From assembly GCA_016195265.1 (NCBI GenBank), contig JACPZW010000068.1, positions 61,121 to 125,120 on the forward strand: 64,000 nucleotides of DNA, given 5' to 3'. The notes beneath the pieces were generated by a model. The model had not been told where the DNA came from and searched no databases. It saw only the letters and a program-made list of their open reading frames with translations. The translations under genes were made by a program, and so were the position numbers. Positions 38,517-46,715 of the stretch are shown one piece after another. Each line of letters starts with the position of its first letter. Position 1 is the first letter of the stretch. Origin of the DNA: Acidobacteriota bacterium (GTDB taxonomy: Bacteria; Acidobacteriota; Vicinamibacteria; Vicinamibacterales; CAVVIG01).

Positions 38517-39231
38517 CCGCGTCCCGATCCACCCACACTTCGGCCCGCGGGTGCAGCTGCAGCAGCGAGGCCGGCACGCGCGTCGTCACCGGCCCCTCGA
38601 TCAGCCGGCGCACGGCGACAGCCTTGCTCGCGCCGGTGGCGATGAGCACGAGCCGCCTCGCGCCGAGAATCGTCGCCATCCCCATTGAAATCGCCTCGCG
38701 CGGCACCGCGTTGACGCGGCCTGCAAAGAGCCCCGCGTTCGCGCGCCGCGTCCGCGGGCGCAGCCGCGCGCGATGCGTTCGGGCGATGAGGGCTGCCGCC
38801 GGCTCGTTGAACCCGACGTGCCCATTCACCCCGAGGCCGAGAATCTGCAGGTCGATGCCGCCGGCCCGCTCGATGGCGCGCTCGTAGCGTACGCACTCGC
38901 GAGCCACGTCGCGGGTCTCTCCTCGCGGGGCCATGGCTTGTGGGCGCGGCAGGTTGATGTGATCGAAGAGGTTCCGGCGCATGAACGCCCGATAGCTCCC
39001 GGGGTGCTGCGCGCCGACGCCGATGAACTCGTCGAGGTTGAAGGCCGTCGCGCGCCGGAAGTCCGCGCGGCGCGCGCGGTGGAGTCGGATCAACTCGGCG
39101 TACACCGGAATCGGCGTGCGGCCGGCAGGAAGGCCGAGCACGAGACGCGGATTGGACTTGAGCGCGCGAGCCACGTCGACGGCAAGCGCGCGGGCGAGAG
39201 CGGCCGCGCTTGGAAATACCCGAGTCACCAT
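38407..39231 (-). CDS. nagB: Glucosamine-6-phosphate deaminase-like protein
   Basis: Converts GlcN-6-phosphate to fructose-6-phosphate and ammonia, downstream of MurQ. The 274 residues include LGLPAGRTP, the catalytic region FNLDEFIGV and GLGVNGHVGFNEP with its His, and SMGMATILGARRLVL. Family similarity ends at about VWVDRDAASRL; the last 35 or so Arg-rich residues are antisense to murQ and look like read-through after loss of the original stop. Deacetylase NagA is not in the window. Confidence 0.88.
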   Translation of the reverse strand: MVTRVFPSAAALARALAVDVARALKSNPRLVLGLPAGRTPIPVYAELIRLHRARRADFRRATAFNLDEFIGVGAQHPGSYRAFMRRNLFDHINLPRPQAMAPRGETRDVARECVRYERAIERAGGIDLQILGLGVNGHVGFNEPAAALIARTHRARLRPRTRRANAGLFAGRVNAVPREAISMGMATILGARRLVLIATGASKAVAVRRLIEGPVTTRVPASLLQLHPRAEVWVDRDAASRLRGARAVALRRLRRSRRGRSRGRRATATARAST

Positions 39232-39240
39232 TAGATTCTT

Positions 39241-39277
39241 CTCAGCCCTCAGCCCTCAGCCCTCTTGCCCTCAGCCC
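39241..39277 (-). repeat. Simple repeat, CAGCCCT tandem
   Basis: Four to five CTCAGCCCT units fill the gap between the nagB-like and kinase genes; the last unit provides bases of the kinase stop codon. Confidence 0.75.
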
Positions 39278-40212
39278 TATTTGTACCTCGGCACATGCGC
39301 CCCGCCGCGCGCCTCGGCCAGTGCGAGCCAGACGGCGCCCGCCGCGGGTTCGCGGTCCAAAACCCGGACCTGACCGCGCGGCGCGACCTCGCTCAAACGC
39401 CGGGGAAGCTCCTGGGCCAGCCACGGCACAACGCGGAAGACGCCGCCCGCCAGGAAGAAGGTGAACGGGTCGCCTCGCATTTCGAGCCGGGTCGCGACCG
39501 AGCGGGCCGCGAGCACCAGCTCGTCAGCCGCGCTCTCGAGGATCCGGGTCGCCACGGCATCGCCCGTACCCGCCGCGTGCTGCACGATCGGACCGAGCGC
39601 GGCGACGCGTCGTCGCGGCTCGTCGCGGTCGTAGACGATGCGAGGCAGGCGTGAGACGTCCTCCGCGGCGAAGTGCGCGAGAATCCCGTGCGTCAAACGC
39701 GTGTCCGGACCGCGGCCATCCGCTGCGCGCATGACCGCGGCCACGGCCTCGCGTCCGATCCAATAGCCGCTGCCCTCGTCGCCGATCATGTGCCCCCAGC
39801 CGCCGGCCCGCGCGGCCTCGCCCACGGCGTTGCGGCCGTACGCGATCGCGCCGGTACCGGCGATGATCACGATGCTCGGCGCGTCGCCGGCCCCGGAGAC
39901 GAGCGCGATCAGCGCGTCGTTGACGACCAGCACCCGCGCCTGCGACGCGATGCGGCGCATGATGGCGCGCACCGTGCGCGCTTCGTCGTCGCGATCGACG
40001 CCGGCCATGCCGAGGCAGATGGCCGCGGGCACGATGCCGCGATCGCCGGCCGCGGCCACCATCAGCTCGTGCAGGACCTTCTCGACCTCGAGCTCGCCGG
40101 ACGAGTGCAGGTTGGCGCCGGGGCCGCGCGCCTCGGAGACGACGGCACCGTGCTCGTCGGCGAGCAGACAGACCGTCTTCGTCCCGCCGGCGTCGATGCC
40201 GAGCACGTGCAT
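39277..40212 (-). CDS. N-acetylglucosamine kinase-like ATPase (BadF/BadG family)
   Basis: The 311 residues start at ATG 40212 with the phosphate-1 motif GIDAGGTKT. It continues with NDALIALVSG, GTGAIAYGRN and GGWGHMIGDEGSGYWIG, all typical of eukaryotic-type GlcNAc kinase and bacterial MurK/NagK relatives. Next to murQ and nagB it probably phosphorylates GlcNAc and/or MurNAc entering the cell. An in-frame upstream ATG at 40263 adds no conserved residues. Confidence 0.86.
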   Translation of the reverse strand: MHVLGIDAGGTKTVCLLADEHGAVVSEARGPGANLHSSGELEVEKVLHELMVAAAGDRGIVPAAICLGMAGVDRDDEARTVRAIMRRIASQARVLVVNDALIALVSGAGDAPSIVIIAGTGAIAYGRNAVGEAARAGGWGHMIGDEGSGYWIGREAVAAVMRAADGRGPDTRLTHGILAHFAAEDVSRLPRIVYDRDEPRRRVAALGPIVQHAAGTGDAVATRILESAADELVLAARSVATRLEMRGDPFTFFLAGGVFRVVPWLAQELPRRLSEVAPRGQVRVLDREPAAGAVWLALAEARGGAHVPRYK

Positions 40213-40280
40213 GCCAGCGATTATTACTCGCGGCCCGTCTTCCAATCTATGTATGCTACGCACCGTGCGTGGGCCTCGGA

Positions 40281-40323
40281 TTCCTTCTGCCTTCGGCCTT
40301 CTGCCTTCCTACTTCTGACTTCC
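40281..40323 (+). repeat. Simple repeat, CTTCTGCCTTC-type
   Basis: Degenerate CTTCTGCCTTC/GGCCTTCTG units end 2 bp before the symporter ATG, leaving no visible Shine-Dalgarno sequence. Confidence 0.7.
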
Positions 40324-40324
40324 C

Positions 40325-41791
40325 ATGGGCTTCTCTGCGATCGACTACGCGGTGCTGGCGGCGTATCTGAGCGGCATCACGATCTTCGGCAGCCAGTTCC
40401 GGCGATCCCATCACTCGGTCAGGGACTACTTCCTCGGCAGCCGCCAGACGTCGTGGATCGTGATCAGCCTGTCGATCGTCGCGACCGAAACCAGCACGCT
40501 CACGCTCATTGGCGTGCCGGCGCTCGCCTACACCGCCTACCCGCGGCCCGAGCAGGGCGGCAGCTTCACCTACCTCCAGGTCGTCGCCGGCTACGTCGTC
40601 GCGCGGTTCGTGATCAGCCTGCTCTTCATCCCCGCGTATTTCCAGGGCGAGATGCTGACGGCGTACGCGCTGCTCGATCGGCGGTTCGGCGCGCGCGCGC
40701 GCCATTTCGCGGCGTCGCTGTTTCTCGTCATGCGCGCCCTGGCGGAGGGCGTGCGCGTCTTTGCCGCCTCGCTCGTGCTCGCGGCCGTGCTCGGCGCGAG
40801 CATGCCGGGGCTCCCCCACCTCTGGCTCTGGTCGATCGTCATCGTCGGCGTGCTCACGCTGGTCTACACGTTTGAAGGCGGAATCGCCGCGGTCATCTGG
40901 ACCGACCTCGTGCAGTTGGTGATTTACGTCGGCGGATCGCTGCTCGCGGCGTACATGCTCGTGCAGGCAGTGCCCGGCGGATGGACGGCGATCGTCGCGG
41001 ACGCGCGCGCCGCGGGCAAGCTCCAGTTCATCTCGTGGTCCTGGGACCTCACGGCGCCGTTCACGTTCTGGGCGGGCCTCGCCGGCGGATGTTTTCTGAC
41101 GATGGCGTCGCACGGCACCGATCAGCTGCTGGTGCAGCGCCTGCTGACGTGCCGGAATCAGCGCGAGAGCCGGCTGGCGCTGATCCTCTCCGGCTTCGTC
41201 GTCTTCGCGCAGTTCGTCCTGTTCCTCGGCATCGGCATGATGCTGCACGCCTATTACGCGGGACACCCGCTCCCGCCGATGGCGAGCACCGACGAGATCT
41301 TTCCCGCGTTCATCGTCCGCAGCCTGCCGCACGGCGTCGCCGGGCTCGTGATCGCGGCCATCTTCGCGGCCGCGATGTCGAACCTGAGCGGCTCGCTCAA
41401 TTCCCTCGCGTCGACGACCGTGCTGGACTTCTATCAGCCGCTCGCACGCCGACGTCTGGATGAGGCCGGGCTGCTCGGGCTGTCACGCTGGCTGACGGCG
41501 GCGTGGGGGCTCGTGCTGATCGCCATCGCGATCCTCGCCCGCGACTGGGGATCGGTCTTCACGGTAGGACTGACGATCGCGTCGATCGTCTACGGGCCGA
41601 TGCTGGGCGCGTTCCTGCTCGGCGTCCTGACGACGCGCACGACCGAACGCGGCGCGATCGCCGGCATCGGTGTGTCGCTCGTCGTGATGATCGCCGTGCG
41701 TCTGTTCACGCCACTGGCGTGGACGTGGTACGTCCTGGCTGGCGCGCTCGTCTGTATGTCCGTGGGATGGGTGGCGAGTGGCCGTGAGTAA
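40325..41791 (+). CDS. Sodium:solute symporter (SSS family)
   Basis: The 488 residues are highly hydrophobic, with about 13 predicted membrane helices. Family markers are DYFLGSRQTSWIVISLSIVA, ATETSTLTLIGVPA and MSNLSGSLNSLAS in the core. The substrate is not readable from sequence, but the murQ-nagB-kinase context makes an amino sugar (MurNAc, GlcNAc or anhydro-sugar) a reasonable guess. The end overlaps the next gene. Confidence 0.88.
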   Translation: MGFSAIDYAVLAAYLSGITIFGSQFRRSHHSVRDYFLGSRQTSWIVISLSIVATETSTLTLIGVPALAYTAYPRPEQGGSFTYLQVVAGYVVARFVISLLFIPAYFQGEMLTAYALLDRRFGARARHFAASLFLVMRALAEGVRVFAASLVLAAVLGASMPGLPHLWLWSIVIVGVLTLVYTFEGGIAAVIWTDLVQLVIYVGGSLLAAYMLVQAVPGGWTAIVADARAAGKLQFISWSWDLTAPFTFWAGLAGGCFLTMASHGTDQLLVQRLLTCRNQRESRLALILSGFVVFAQFVLFLGIGMMLHAYYAGHPLPPMASTDEIFPAFIVRSLPHGVAGLVIAAIFAAAMSNLSGSLNSLASTTVLDFYQPLARRRLDEAGLLGLSRWLTAAWGLVLIAIAILARDWGSVFTVGLTIASIVYGPMLGAFLLGVLTTRTTERGAIAGIGVSLVVMIAVRLFTPLAWTWYVLAGALVCMSVGWVASGRE

Positions 41792-42833
41792 CGCCACGGA
41801 CGCAATCGACGCGGCGCGCGGCGTCATCGCCGAGGCCATTGCGGCGCGCGTGTTTCCGGCGGCGGCGCTGGAAGTCGGAGACCGTGCGGGCGTCCTCTGG
41901 AGCGAGGCGCTTGGCACGCGGACGTTCGAGAGCGACTCGCTGCGCGTCACGCTGCAGACCCCGTTCGATCTGGCATCGCTGACGAAGGTCGCTGCGACCA
42001 CGACGGTCCTGATGACGCTCGTCGGCGACGGCCGCGTGCGGCTCGACGAGCGGCTATCGGCGATGTTCCGGGAGTGGAACGGCTCCGATCGCCGCGACGT
42101 CACCGTCCGCGATCTCCTCGAGCACGCGTCCGGGCTGACGGCCCGCCTGGTCGATGCGCCACCGTCGAGCCGGCGCGAGTTCGAGCACGACATCTGCGCG
42201 ATGCCGCTCGAGTGTCCGCCGCGCGCCAAATCGATCTACAGCGACCTCGGGTTCATCCTGCTGGGATTTCTCGCCGAGGATCGGTCGGGCGCGCCGCTCG
42301 CCGATCCGTTCAAGGCCGGCGGACTGACCTTCGCCCTTTCTGATTCCGCGCGCGCCCTGGCGGCGCCGACGTTCCCGGAACCCGCGGATCCCCGGCGGGG
42401 GCGGCTACTTGCCGGCGAAGTGCACGACGACTACGCGGCGGCGCTCGGCGGCGGCGCCGGTCACGCCGGGCTTTTCGGATCGGCGCCCGATCTCGGTGCG
42501 TTCGCGCGCGTGTGGCTGCGCACCGCGCGCGGCGAGACCGGCCTGCCGTCACCGTTCACGCCGGCGATGGCGCAACTGTTCCTCGAGAAGAGCACGGTGC
42601 CCGGCAGTTCCCGCGCGCTGGGCTGGGACACGATGCTGCCGACCTCGTCGTGCGGCACGCGCATGTCGGCGGCCGCGTTCGGGCACGTCGGATTCACGGG
42701 CACGTCCCTGTGGATCGATCCCGTCCGCGACAAGTACTTTGTGCTCCTGACGAACCGCGTCTGCGGCGGCGGCACGCTCGACCAGATGCGGAGCGTGCGG
42801 CGCGCGTTCCACGACGCTCTCGGAGATGTATGA
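41778..42833 (+). CDS. Beta-lactamase-like serine hydrolase (class C/esterase family)
   Basis: The 351 residues begin at GTG 41778 (GTG 41784 also possible) and overlap the symporter stop. The SxxK nucleophile is in FDLASLTKVAATT. The second motif is YSDLGF, with Asp in place of the usual Asn of YxN. A GFTGTSLW segment occupies the KTG position. There is no signal peptide, so it is probably cytoplasmic. Such proteins often accompany murQ clusters; it may act on wall fragments. Confidence 0.83.
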   Translation: MAVSNATDAIDAARGVIAEAIAARVFPAAALEVGDRAGVLWSEALGTRTFESDSLRVTLQTPFDLASLTKVAATTTVLMTLVGDGRVRLDERLSAMFREWNGSDRRDVTVRDLLEHASGLTARLVDAPPSSRREFEHDICAMPLECPPRAKSIYSDLGFILLGFLAEDRSGAPLADPFKAGGLTFALSDSARALAAPTFPEPADPRRGRLLAGEVHDDYAAALGGGAGHAGLFGSAPDLGAFARVWLRTARGETGLPSPFTPAMAQLFLEKSTVPGSSRALGWDTMLPTSSCGTRMSAAAFGHVGFTGTSLWIDPVRDKYFVLLTNRVCGGGTLDQMRSVRRAFHDALGDV

Positions 42834-42889
42834 CGAAGATGAATGACCAACAACGAATGACTAGAGCGGTTTGCAGATCGCTGGAGTAC

Positions 42890-42915
42890 GTAGGGCGGGT
42901 CCTTTTGGACCCGCC
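42890..42915 (+). repeat. REP-like palindrome, copy 6
   Basis: GTAGGGCGGGTCC with the GGACCCGCC arm, in the 226-bp gap between the convergent hydrolase and pseudopilin genes. Nothing else was recognised in this gap. Confidence 0.85.
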
Positions 42916-42929
42916 GGCGGCGACGGTGA

Positions 42930-42952
42930 GCCGGGTCCGAAAGGGCCCGGCC
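42930..42952 (-). repeat. REP-like palindrome, copy 7 (inverted)
   Basis: Inverted partner of copy 6 (GCCGGGTCC, GGGCCCGGC arm), 14 bp away. The pair resembles the one at 33557-33611. Confidence 0.8.
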
Positions 42953-43059
42953 GGGATTGCTCGTCGTGTCGGCGGCGGTCGTGGCAACTGCGCGCAGTAT
43001 CGACGATCAGAAGCTTTGACGAACAGCTCGGCCAACGCCCCCGCTGCGGCGTCCTAACG

Positions 43060-43878
43060 TCACAACCGTCCGCGCCCCGGTTGAATCGGTTGAACGGGCG
43101 CTCCGGGATTGCCGAAGCCGCCGCGCGGGATCGCTGAGCCTGGGCCGCCCGGACCGACTGGACCACCAGGACCGTTCGGACCGAAGCCTCGTCCGCCCGG
43201 GCCATTCGGCGGACCGCCGCGGCCACGTTGACCGCCGAGAGGCCCCTGAATGTTCGGCGGCTGACCTTGTGTACCGCCGCGCTGCCCGGGTACCCCAGTA
43301 CCGGGTGTACCGGCTCCTGGCTGCTGCACGGCCGCAAGATGAATGAACGCCCATTCGTTGTAATGGCTGCGTCCGTTGTAGAGGCGAATCGATTGATCTT
43401 TGCTCTTACTCGTCACACCGCTGATGCCGGACACGGCCACCTGCCCACCGCCGACGCCGCCACCACCGCGTGCCGCCGCAGGATTCTGCGCTCCCCCGGC
43501 AGGCGCTGCACTCTGAGCGCCGCGTCCGGCCGGTGCGCCGCCGCGTCCAGCTGGCGCGCCGGGCGCGTTGGCGCCGGCCGGGATAATCACGAAGTCGTCA
43601 TTCGTGATCGGGTCTTTGTACTTCTTGCGAAGAAAACGCTGCTCGACGAGCGCGTCCACGTTCGGAGGATAGGCGTTGGCGAACTTGCGCTGGTAAAGAC
43701 CGATCGCGTGGGCGTACTGCAGGCCTCTGAAGACGAGTTCTTCTTCCTTTTCCCGCTGGGCCGTCTGCTTCCAGACCGGCATTGCCACGGTGAGCATGAT
43801 CGCCATGATGCTCATCGCAACGAGCAGCGCGGCCATCGCGTAGCCGCGCTGACGACTCGCTTGACCCGGTAAGTTCAT
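43060..43878 (-). CDS. Atypical pseudopilin with Gly/Pro-rich tail
   Basis: The 272 residues start at ATG 43878 (ATG 43905 also possible). A prepilin-like leader RQRG precedes YAMAALLVAMSIMAIMLTVA, but the usual Glu at position 5 is absent. The pilin-like helix (PVWKQTAQREKEEELVFRGL) is followed by KYKDPITNDDFVIIP, as in GspG-like proteins. The rest is low-complexity: Ala/Gly-rich, then collagen-like GPGG and GQRG runs. It lies beyond the main secretion operon and is divergent from the Ig/PKD lipoprotein. Confidence 0.75.
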   Translation of the reverse strand: MNLPGQASRQRGYAMAALLVAMSIMAIMLTVAMPVWKQTAQREKEEELVFRGLQYAHAIGLYQRKFANAYPPNVDALVEQRFLRKKYKDPITNDDFVIIPAGANAPGAPAGRGGAPAGRGAQSAAPAGGAQNPAAARGGGGVGGGQVAVSGISGVTSKSKDQSIRLYNGRSHYNEWAFIHLAAVQQPGAGTPGTGVPGQRGGTQGQPPNIQGPLGGQRGRGGPPNGPGGRGFGPNGPGGPVGPGGPGSAIPRGGFGNPGAPVQPIQPGRGRL

Positions 43879-43903
43879 GGGGCCTAAGATGTTTATCGTC
43901 TTC

Positions 43904-45496
43904 ATGCTATCACGCCCCCGCCGCGCGATCCTGCCGGGAGTTCTTCTTTCCGCGTTGATCGCAGGCTGTCAGAGGGTGCCGTTGCTGGCGCCCTCGGGAT
44001 CGACGCTGACACTGACGGCCTCGGCGACTGCCCTGCCCCTCAACGGGACGACGCAGATCATTGCGCAGGTCATCGAGCCGTCCGGCACGCCGCCGCACAG
44101 CGGCACGACAGTGTCCTTTACGACGACGCTTGGGTCGATTGAGCCGGCCGATGCGACGACGGATACGGCAGGCCGCGCGATCGTGACGTTCAGGGCCGGT
44201 ACGTTGAATGGGATCGCGAGCATTGCGGCACTCTCGGGCGGTGTCAGCGCGAGCGGAAACAACGCGGTCAAGATCGCGATCGGCACCGCGGCCGTCGGCC
44301 GCGTGATCGTCGGCGCGAGCCCGACGCTCGTCCCGGCGCTCGGCGGAACGTCGATGATCAGTGCCACGGTGCTGGACATCAACGGCAACGCCCTCCCTTC
44401 GGCGCCCGTGACGTTCTCAACGACCGCCGGCACGCTGAATCCGCTCGTGGTGACGACCGACGCGAACGGCCTGGCGACCACCTCGCTGCAGACCGCGCAG
44501 CAGGCCATCGTCACGGCGAGTGTCGGCGCTCAGGGGACGACGAACACGTCAACGACGACGGGGACGACGGGGACGACCGGTACAACCGGCACGACCGCGG
44601 GTCAGGCGTCGGGAACGGTCACCGTGGGTGTGGCCGCCGCGCCGACGCTGGTGATTACTCCGCCGAGCACCTTGCCAACGGTCAACTTGCCGGCCGCGTT
44701 TACGTTCGTGATCACGGTTCCGACGACCAATGGCAGCGCGGTGAAGAACGTGACCGTGAACTGGGGTGACGGGATCCAGGACCTCGGCGCGATGAGCGGG
44801 ACGAACGTCATTTCGCACGTGTTTCACACGAGCAATATCTACACCATAACCGCCACGCTAATCGATGGTTCGGGCAACGTCGTACAGGTGACGACGTCGG
44901 TCACCGTCGTCCCGGCGGCGCTCACGCTCACAATTACCGCGCCGACGACGGCGCCGAGCGCCGGGTTGCCAGCTTCATTCACCATTGTTCCTGGCGTACC
45001 GGCCAATACGGGCGACACGGTGAAGAATGTCACGATTGAGTGGGGCGACGGGACGGCGGCGCAGTCGTTAGGAGCGATCTCAGCGAGCACTGTCGTCACG
45101 CACGTGTATTCCACGGCGGGCAGCTATTCGATCACCGGGACGATAACAGATGCCGCCGGTAACTCCGTTACCGTCTACATCGCCGTGACCGTGATTCCCG
45201 TGGCGTCGCCGACGATTATCATCACGCCGAGCGTGCCCAGCGTGCATGGGAATGCCGTGAACTTCACGGTCCAGGTGACGCCACCAACGGGCGTCGGCAT
45301 CGTGTCGGCGACGATCGACTTTGGCGACAACGTCACAAGCAAGCTTGGTGGGCTGAACGGCACGACAAGCATCAGCCACGTTTACTCGGCTGCTGGGCCG
45401 TACACCATCACCGTCACCGTTGTCGATACCCTTATCGACGCCACAACGGGCAAGAACCGTCAGACGACGGGAACGACAAACATCCAATACCCGTAG
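43904..45496 (+). CDS. Surface lipoprotein with invasin-like Ig and PKD domains
   Basis: The 530 residues start at ATG 43904, giving MLSRPRRAILPGVLLSALIA before the lipobox Cys (LIAGC). Two Big_1/invasin-type Ig domains (TTDTAGRAIVTFRAGT; TTDANGLATTSLQ) come first. Then a (GTT)n Thr/Gly linker (44553-44600) and three PKD-like repeats, each with a WGDG or FGDN turn and a later HVYSTAG-type motif. Probably an outer-surface adhesin or scaffold. Divergent from the adjacent pseudopilin; terminated by the hairpin at 45533. Confidence 0.85.
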   Translation: MLSRPRRAILPGVLLSALIAGCQRVPLLAPSGSTLTLTASATALPLNGTTQIIAQVIEPSGTPPHSGTTVSFTTTLGSIEPADATTDTAGRAIVTFRAGTLNGIASIAALSGGVSASGNNAVKIAIGTAAVGRVIVGASPTLVPALGGTSMISATVLDINGNALPSAPVTFSTTAGTLNPLVVTTDANGLATTSLQTAQQAIVTASVGAQGTTNTSTTTGTTGTTGTTGTTAGQASGTVTVGVAAAPTLVITPPSTLPTVNLPAAFTFVITVPTTNGSAVKNVTVNWGDGIQDLGAMSGTNVISHVFHTSNIYTITATLIDGSGNVVQVTTSVTVVPAALTLTITAPTTAPSAGLPASFTIVPGVPANTGDTVKNVTIEWGDGTAAQSLGAISASTVVTHVYSTAGSYSITGTITDAAGNSVTVYIAVTVIPVASPTIIITPSVPSVHGNAVNFTVQVTPPTGVGIVSATIDFGDNVTSKLGGLNGTTSISHVYSAAGPYTITVTVVDTLIDATTGKNRQTTGTTNIQYP

Positions 45497-45532
45497 AAAC
45501 CGACGTTCGTTTGGGATTCAAAACAGAACAAG

Positions 45533-45565
45533 AAGGCCGGGCGAGGTGCCCGGCCTTATTGTTTT
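45533..45565 (+). terminator. Rho-independent terminator after the Ig/PKD lipoprotein
   Basis: A perfect 10-bp stem AAGGCCGGGC/GCCCGGCCTT with a GAGGT loop, followed by ATTGTTTT. It lies 37 bp past the stop codon. Confidence 0.85.
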
Positions 45566-45603
45566 CGCGCGTGTCGATCAGAGGAATATCGAGGAGAAGC
45601 CGC

Positions 45604-45674
45604 TACCACTCCGAGTACTTGCCGCCGTCGAGGGACGTGCCGTCCGCGCCGCTCTTGACGTCGAAGACGCCGGA
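45604..45674 (-). pseudogene. Duplicated 3' end of the gspG-like gene (direct repeat 1)
   Basis: This 71-bp segment matches 46260-46330 at about 67 positions. It encodes the same C-terminal peptide (SGVFDVKSGADGTS, then LDGGKYSEW) with its own TAG stop, but has no pilin upstream. The HepT-MntA pair lies between the two copies, so the copies are direct repeats bracketing it. Confidence 0.8.
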
Positions 45675-45700
45675 CCGGGCTGTCGACAGGAAGCCGTTGC

Positions 45701-45898
45701 TCATTCTGCGGACCCTGTGCCTTCGTGCTTCAGGAACGCTTCCACGAGATCCCTCAGGGGCAGAAGTTTCTTCTGGATCACGTCCCATAAGATTCCCAAG
45801 TCCACGTCGAAATAGCCGTGAATCAGCTTGTCCCTGAGACCCGCGATCTTCGTCCACTCGATGTCTATGTGCCTGAGAAACACCTCATCGGACTTCAT
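45701..45898 (-). CDS. hepT: HepT-like HEPN toxin, internally shortened
   Basis: The 65 residues are of the DUF86/HEPN RNase toxin family. The active motif Rx4HxY is intact (RDKLIHGY), followed by FDVDLGILWDVI and LLPLRDLVEAFL. The family is normally about 110 residues. Here the usual N-terminal MKSDEVFLRHI is joined directly to DIEWTKIAGLRD, so roughly 45-55 central residues are missing in frame. Whether the shortened protein folds or is toxic is unknown. Its ATG overlaps the end of mntA. Confidence 0.75.
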   Translation of the reverse strand: MKSDEVFLRHIDIEWTKIAGLRDKLIHGYFDVDLGILWDVIQKKLLPLRDLVEAFLKHEGTGSAE

Positions 45899-46196
45899 GC
45901 CAGGCGACCTCGTTCTCGACGAACGGCTTAATGCGCGGATTGAGACTGCGGCTCGTCACCAGGCCGACCTTGCGACGGAAGAGACGCTCCAGCGAGAAGT
46001 TCAAGTCGATGAAGTTGTCGTAAGTCGGCTTCTCGAGGTCGATGAGAAAGTCAACGTCGCTGCCTCGCTTCTGGTGGCCGCGGGCATATGAACCGAAGAG
46101 GCCGATCCGCTTCACGGAATACTTCTTGAGCAGGTCCTCATGATCACGCAGGGCCTTCAGGATCCTTGTCCGCGTCAGGCTTGGCTTCTTCTTCAT
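45885..46196 (-). CDS. mntA: MntA-type nucleotidyltransferase antitoxin
   Basis: The 103 residues have the minimal nucleotidyltransferase signature GSYARGHQKRGSDVDFLID (GSx10DxD). MntA proteins neutralise HepT by adding AMP to the tyrosine of Rx4HxY, which is present in the neighbour. It is upstream of hepT with a 14-bp overlap, the usual order. Confidence 0.88.
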   Translation of the reverse strand: MKKKPSLTRTRILKALRDHEDLLKKYSVKRIGLFGSYARGHQKRGSDVDFLIDLEKPTYDNFIDLNFSLERLFRRKVGLVTSRSLNPRIKPFVENEVAWHEVR

Positions 46197-46258
46197 GACC
46201 GTTACCGTTCAGAGTCGCAGAGTCCTCCGACCATCATCGCTGGAGGACGGTGTGCATG

Positions 46259-46657
46259 TTACCACTCGGAGTACTTGCCGCCGTCGATCGACGTGCCGTC
46301 CGCGCCGCTCTTGACGTCGAACACGCCGGACTCCGCGGTCGGGTTGTTCGGATCGGGCTCGGCGGGAATGGTCTGCCAGGTCGTGTTGCTCTTGGTGAAC
46401 GGATCCTCGGGAATCTTCCGCATGTACCCCTCGCTCACCAGCGCGTCGAGCGTGCTCGGGTACTGGCCCTTGTCTGCGTAGTACTGATCGATCGCGTCGC
46501 GCATTCGGAACAGGTCTTCCTTCAACACGGACTCGCGCGTGAAGACGACGCTGTTCCGGTACTGCGTCAGGCCCATCGTCGCCAGGACGACGAGCAGCGT
46601 CAGCACGACAAGAAGCTCAATCATGGTAAAGCCAGATTGAGAGAGTCTTCGCGTCAT
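46259..46657 (-). CDS. Type II secretion major-pseudopilin-like protein (GspG)
   Basis: The 132 residues from ATG 46657 have a prepilin leader SQSG followed by FTMIELLVVLTLLVVLATMG with Glu at position 5. The C-terminal part has the GspG-like pattern YYADKGQYPSTLDALVSEGY, KIPEDPFT and a GVFDVKSG-type end. Its last 71 bp are duplicated at 45604. It is last in the secretion operon. Confidence 0.88.
   Translation of the reverse strand: MTRRLSQSGFTMIELLVVLTLLVVLATMGLTQYRNSVVFTRESVLKEDLFRMRDAIDQYYADKGQYPSTLDALVSEGYMRKIPEDPFTKSNTTWQTIPAEPDPNNPTAESGVFDVKSGADGTSIDGGKYSEW
46260..46330 (-). repeat. Direct repeat 2 bracketing hepT-mntA
   Basis: The intact gspG-like gene's 3' end; partner of 45604-45674 in the same orientation, about 656 bp apart. 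Confidence 0.8.
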
Positions 46658-46663
46658 CTCAAT

Positions 46664-46715
46664 TCGCCAATTCCTCAATCAATCACCCACTTACCCAACC
46701 ACCCAATTACCCAAT
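46664..46715 (-). repeat. Simple repeat, ACCCAATT-type
   Basis: Degenerate CACCCACTTACCCAA and ACCCAATTACCCAATT words fill the spacer between the two pseudopilin genes. Confidence 0.7.
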
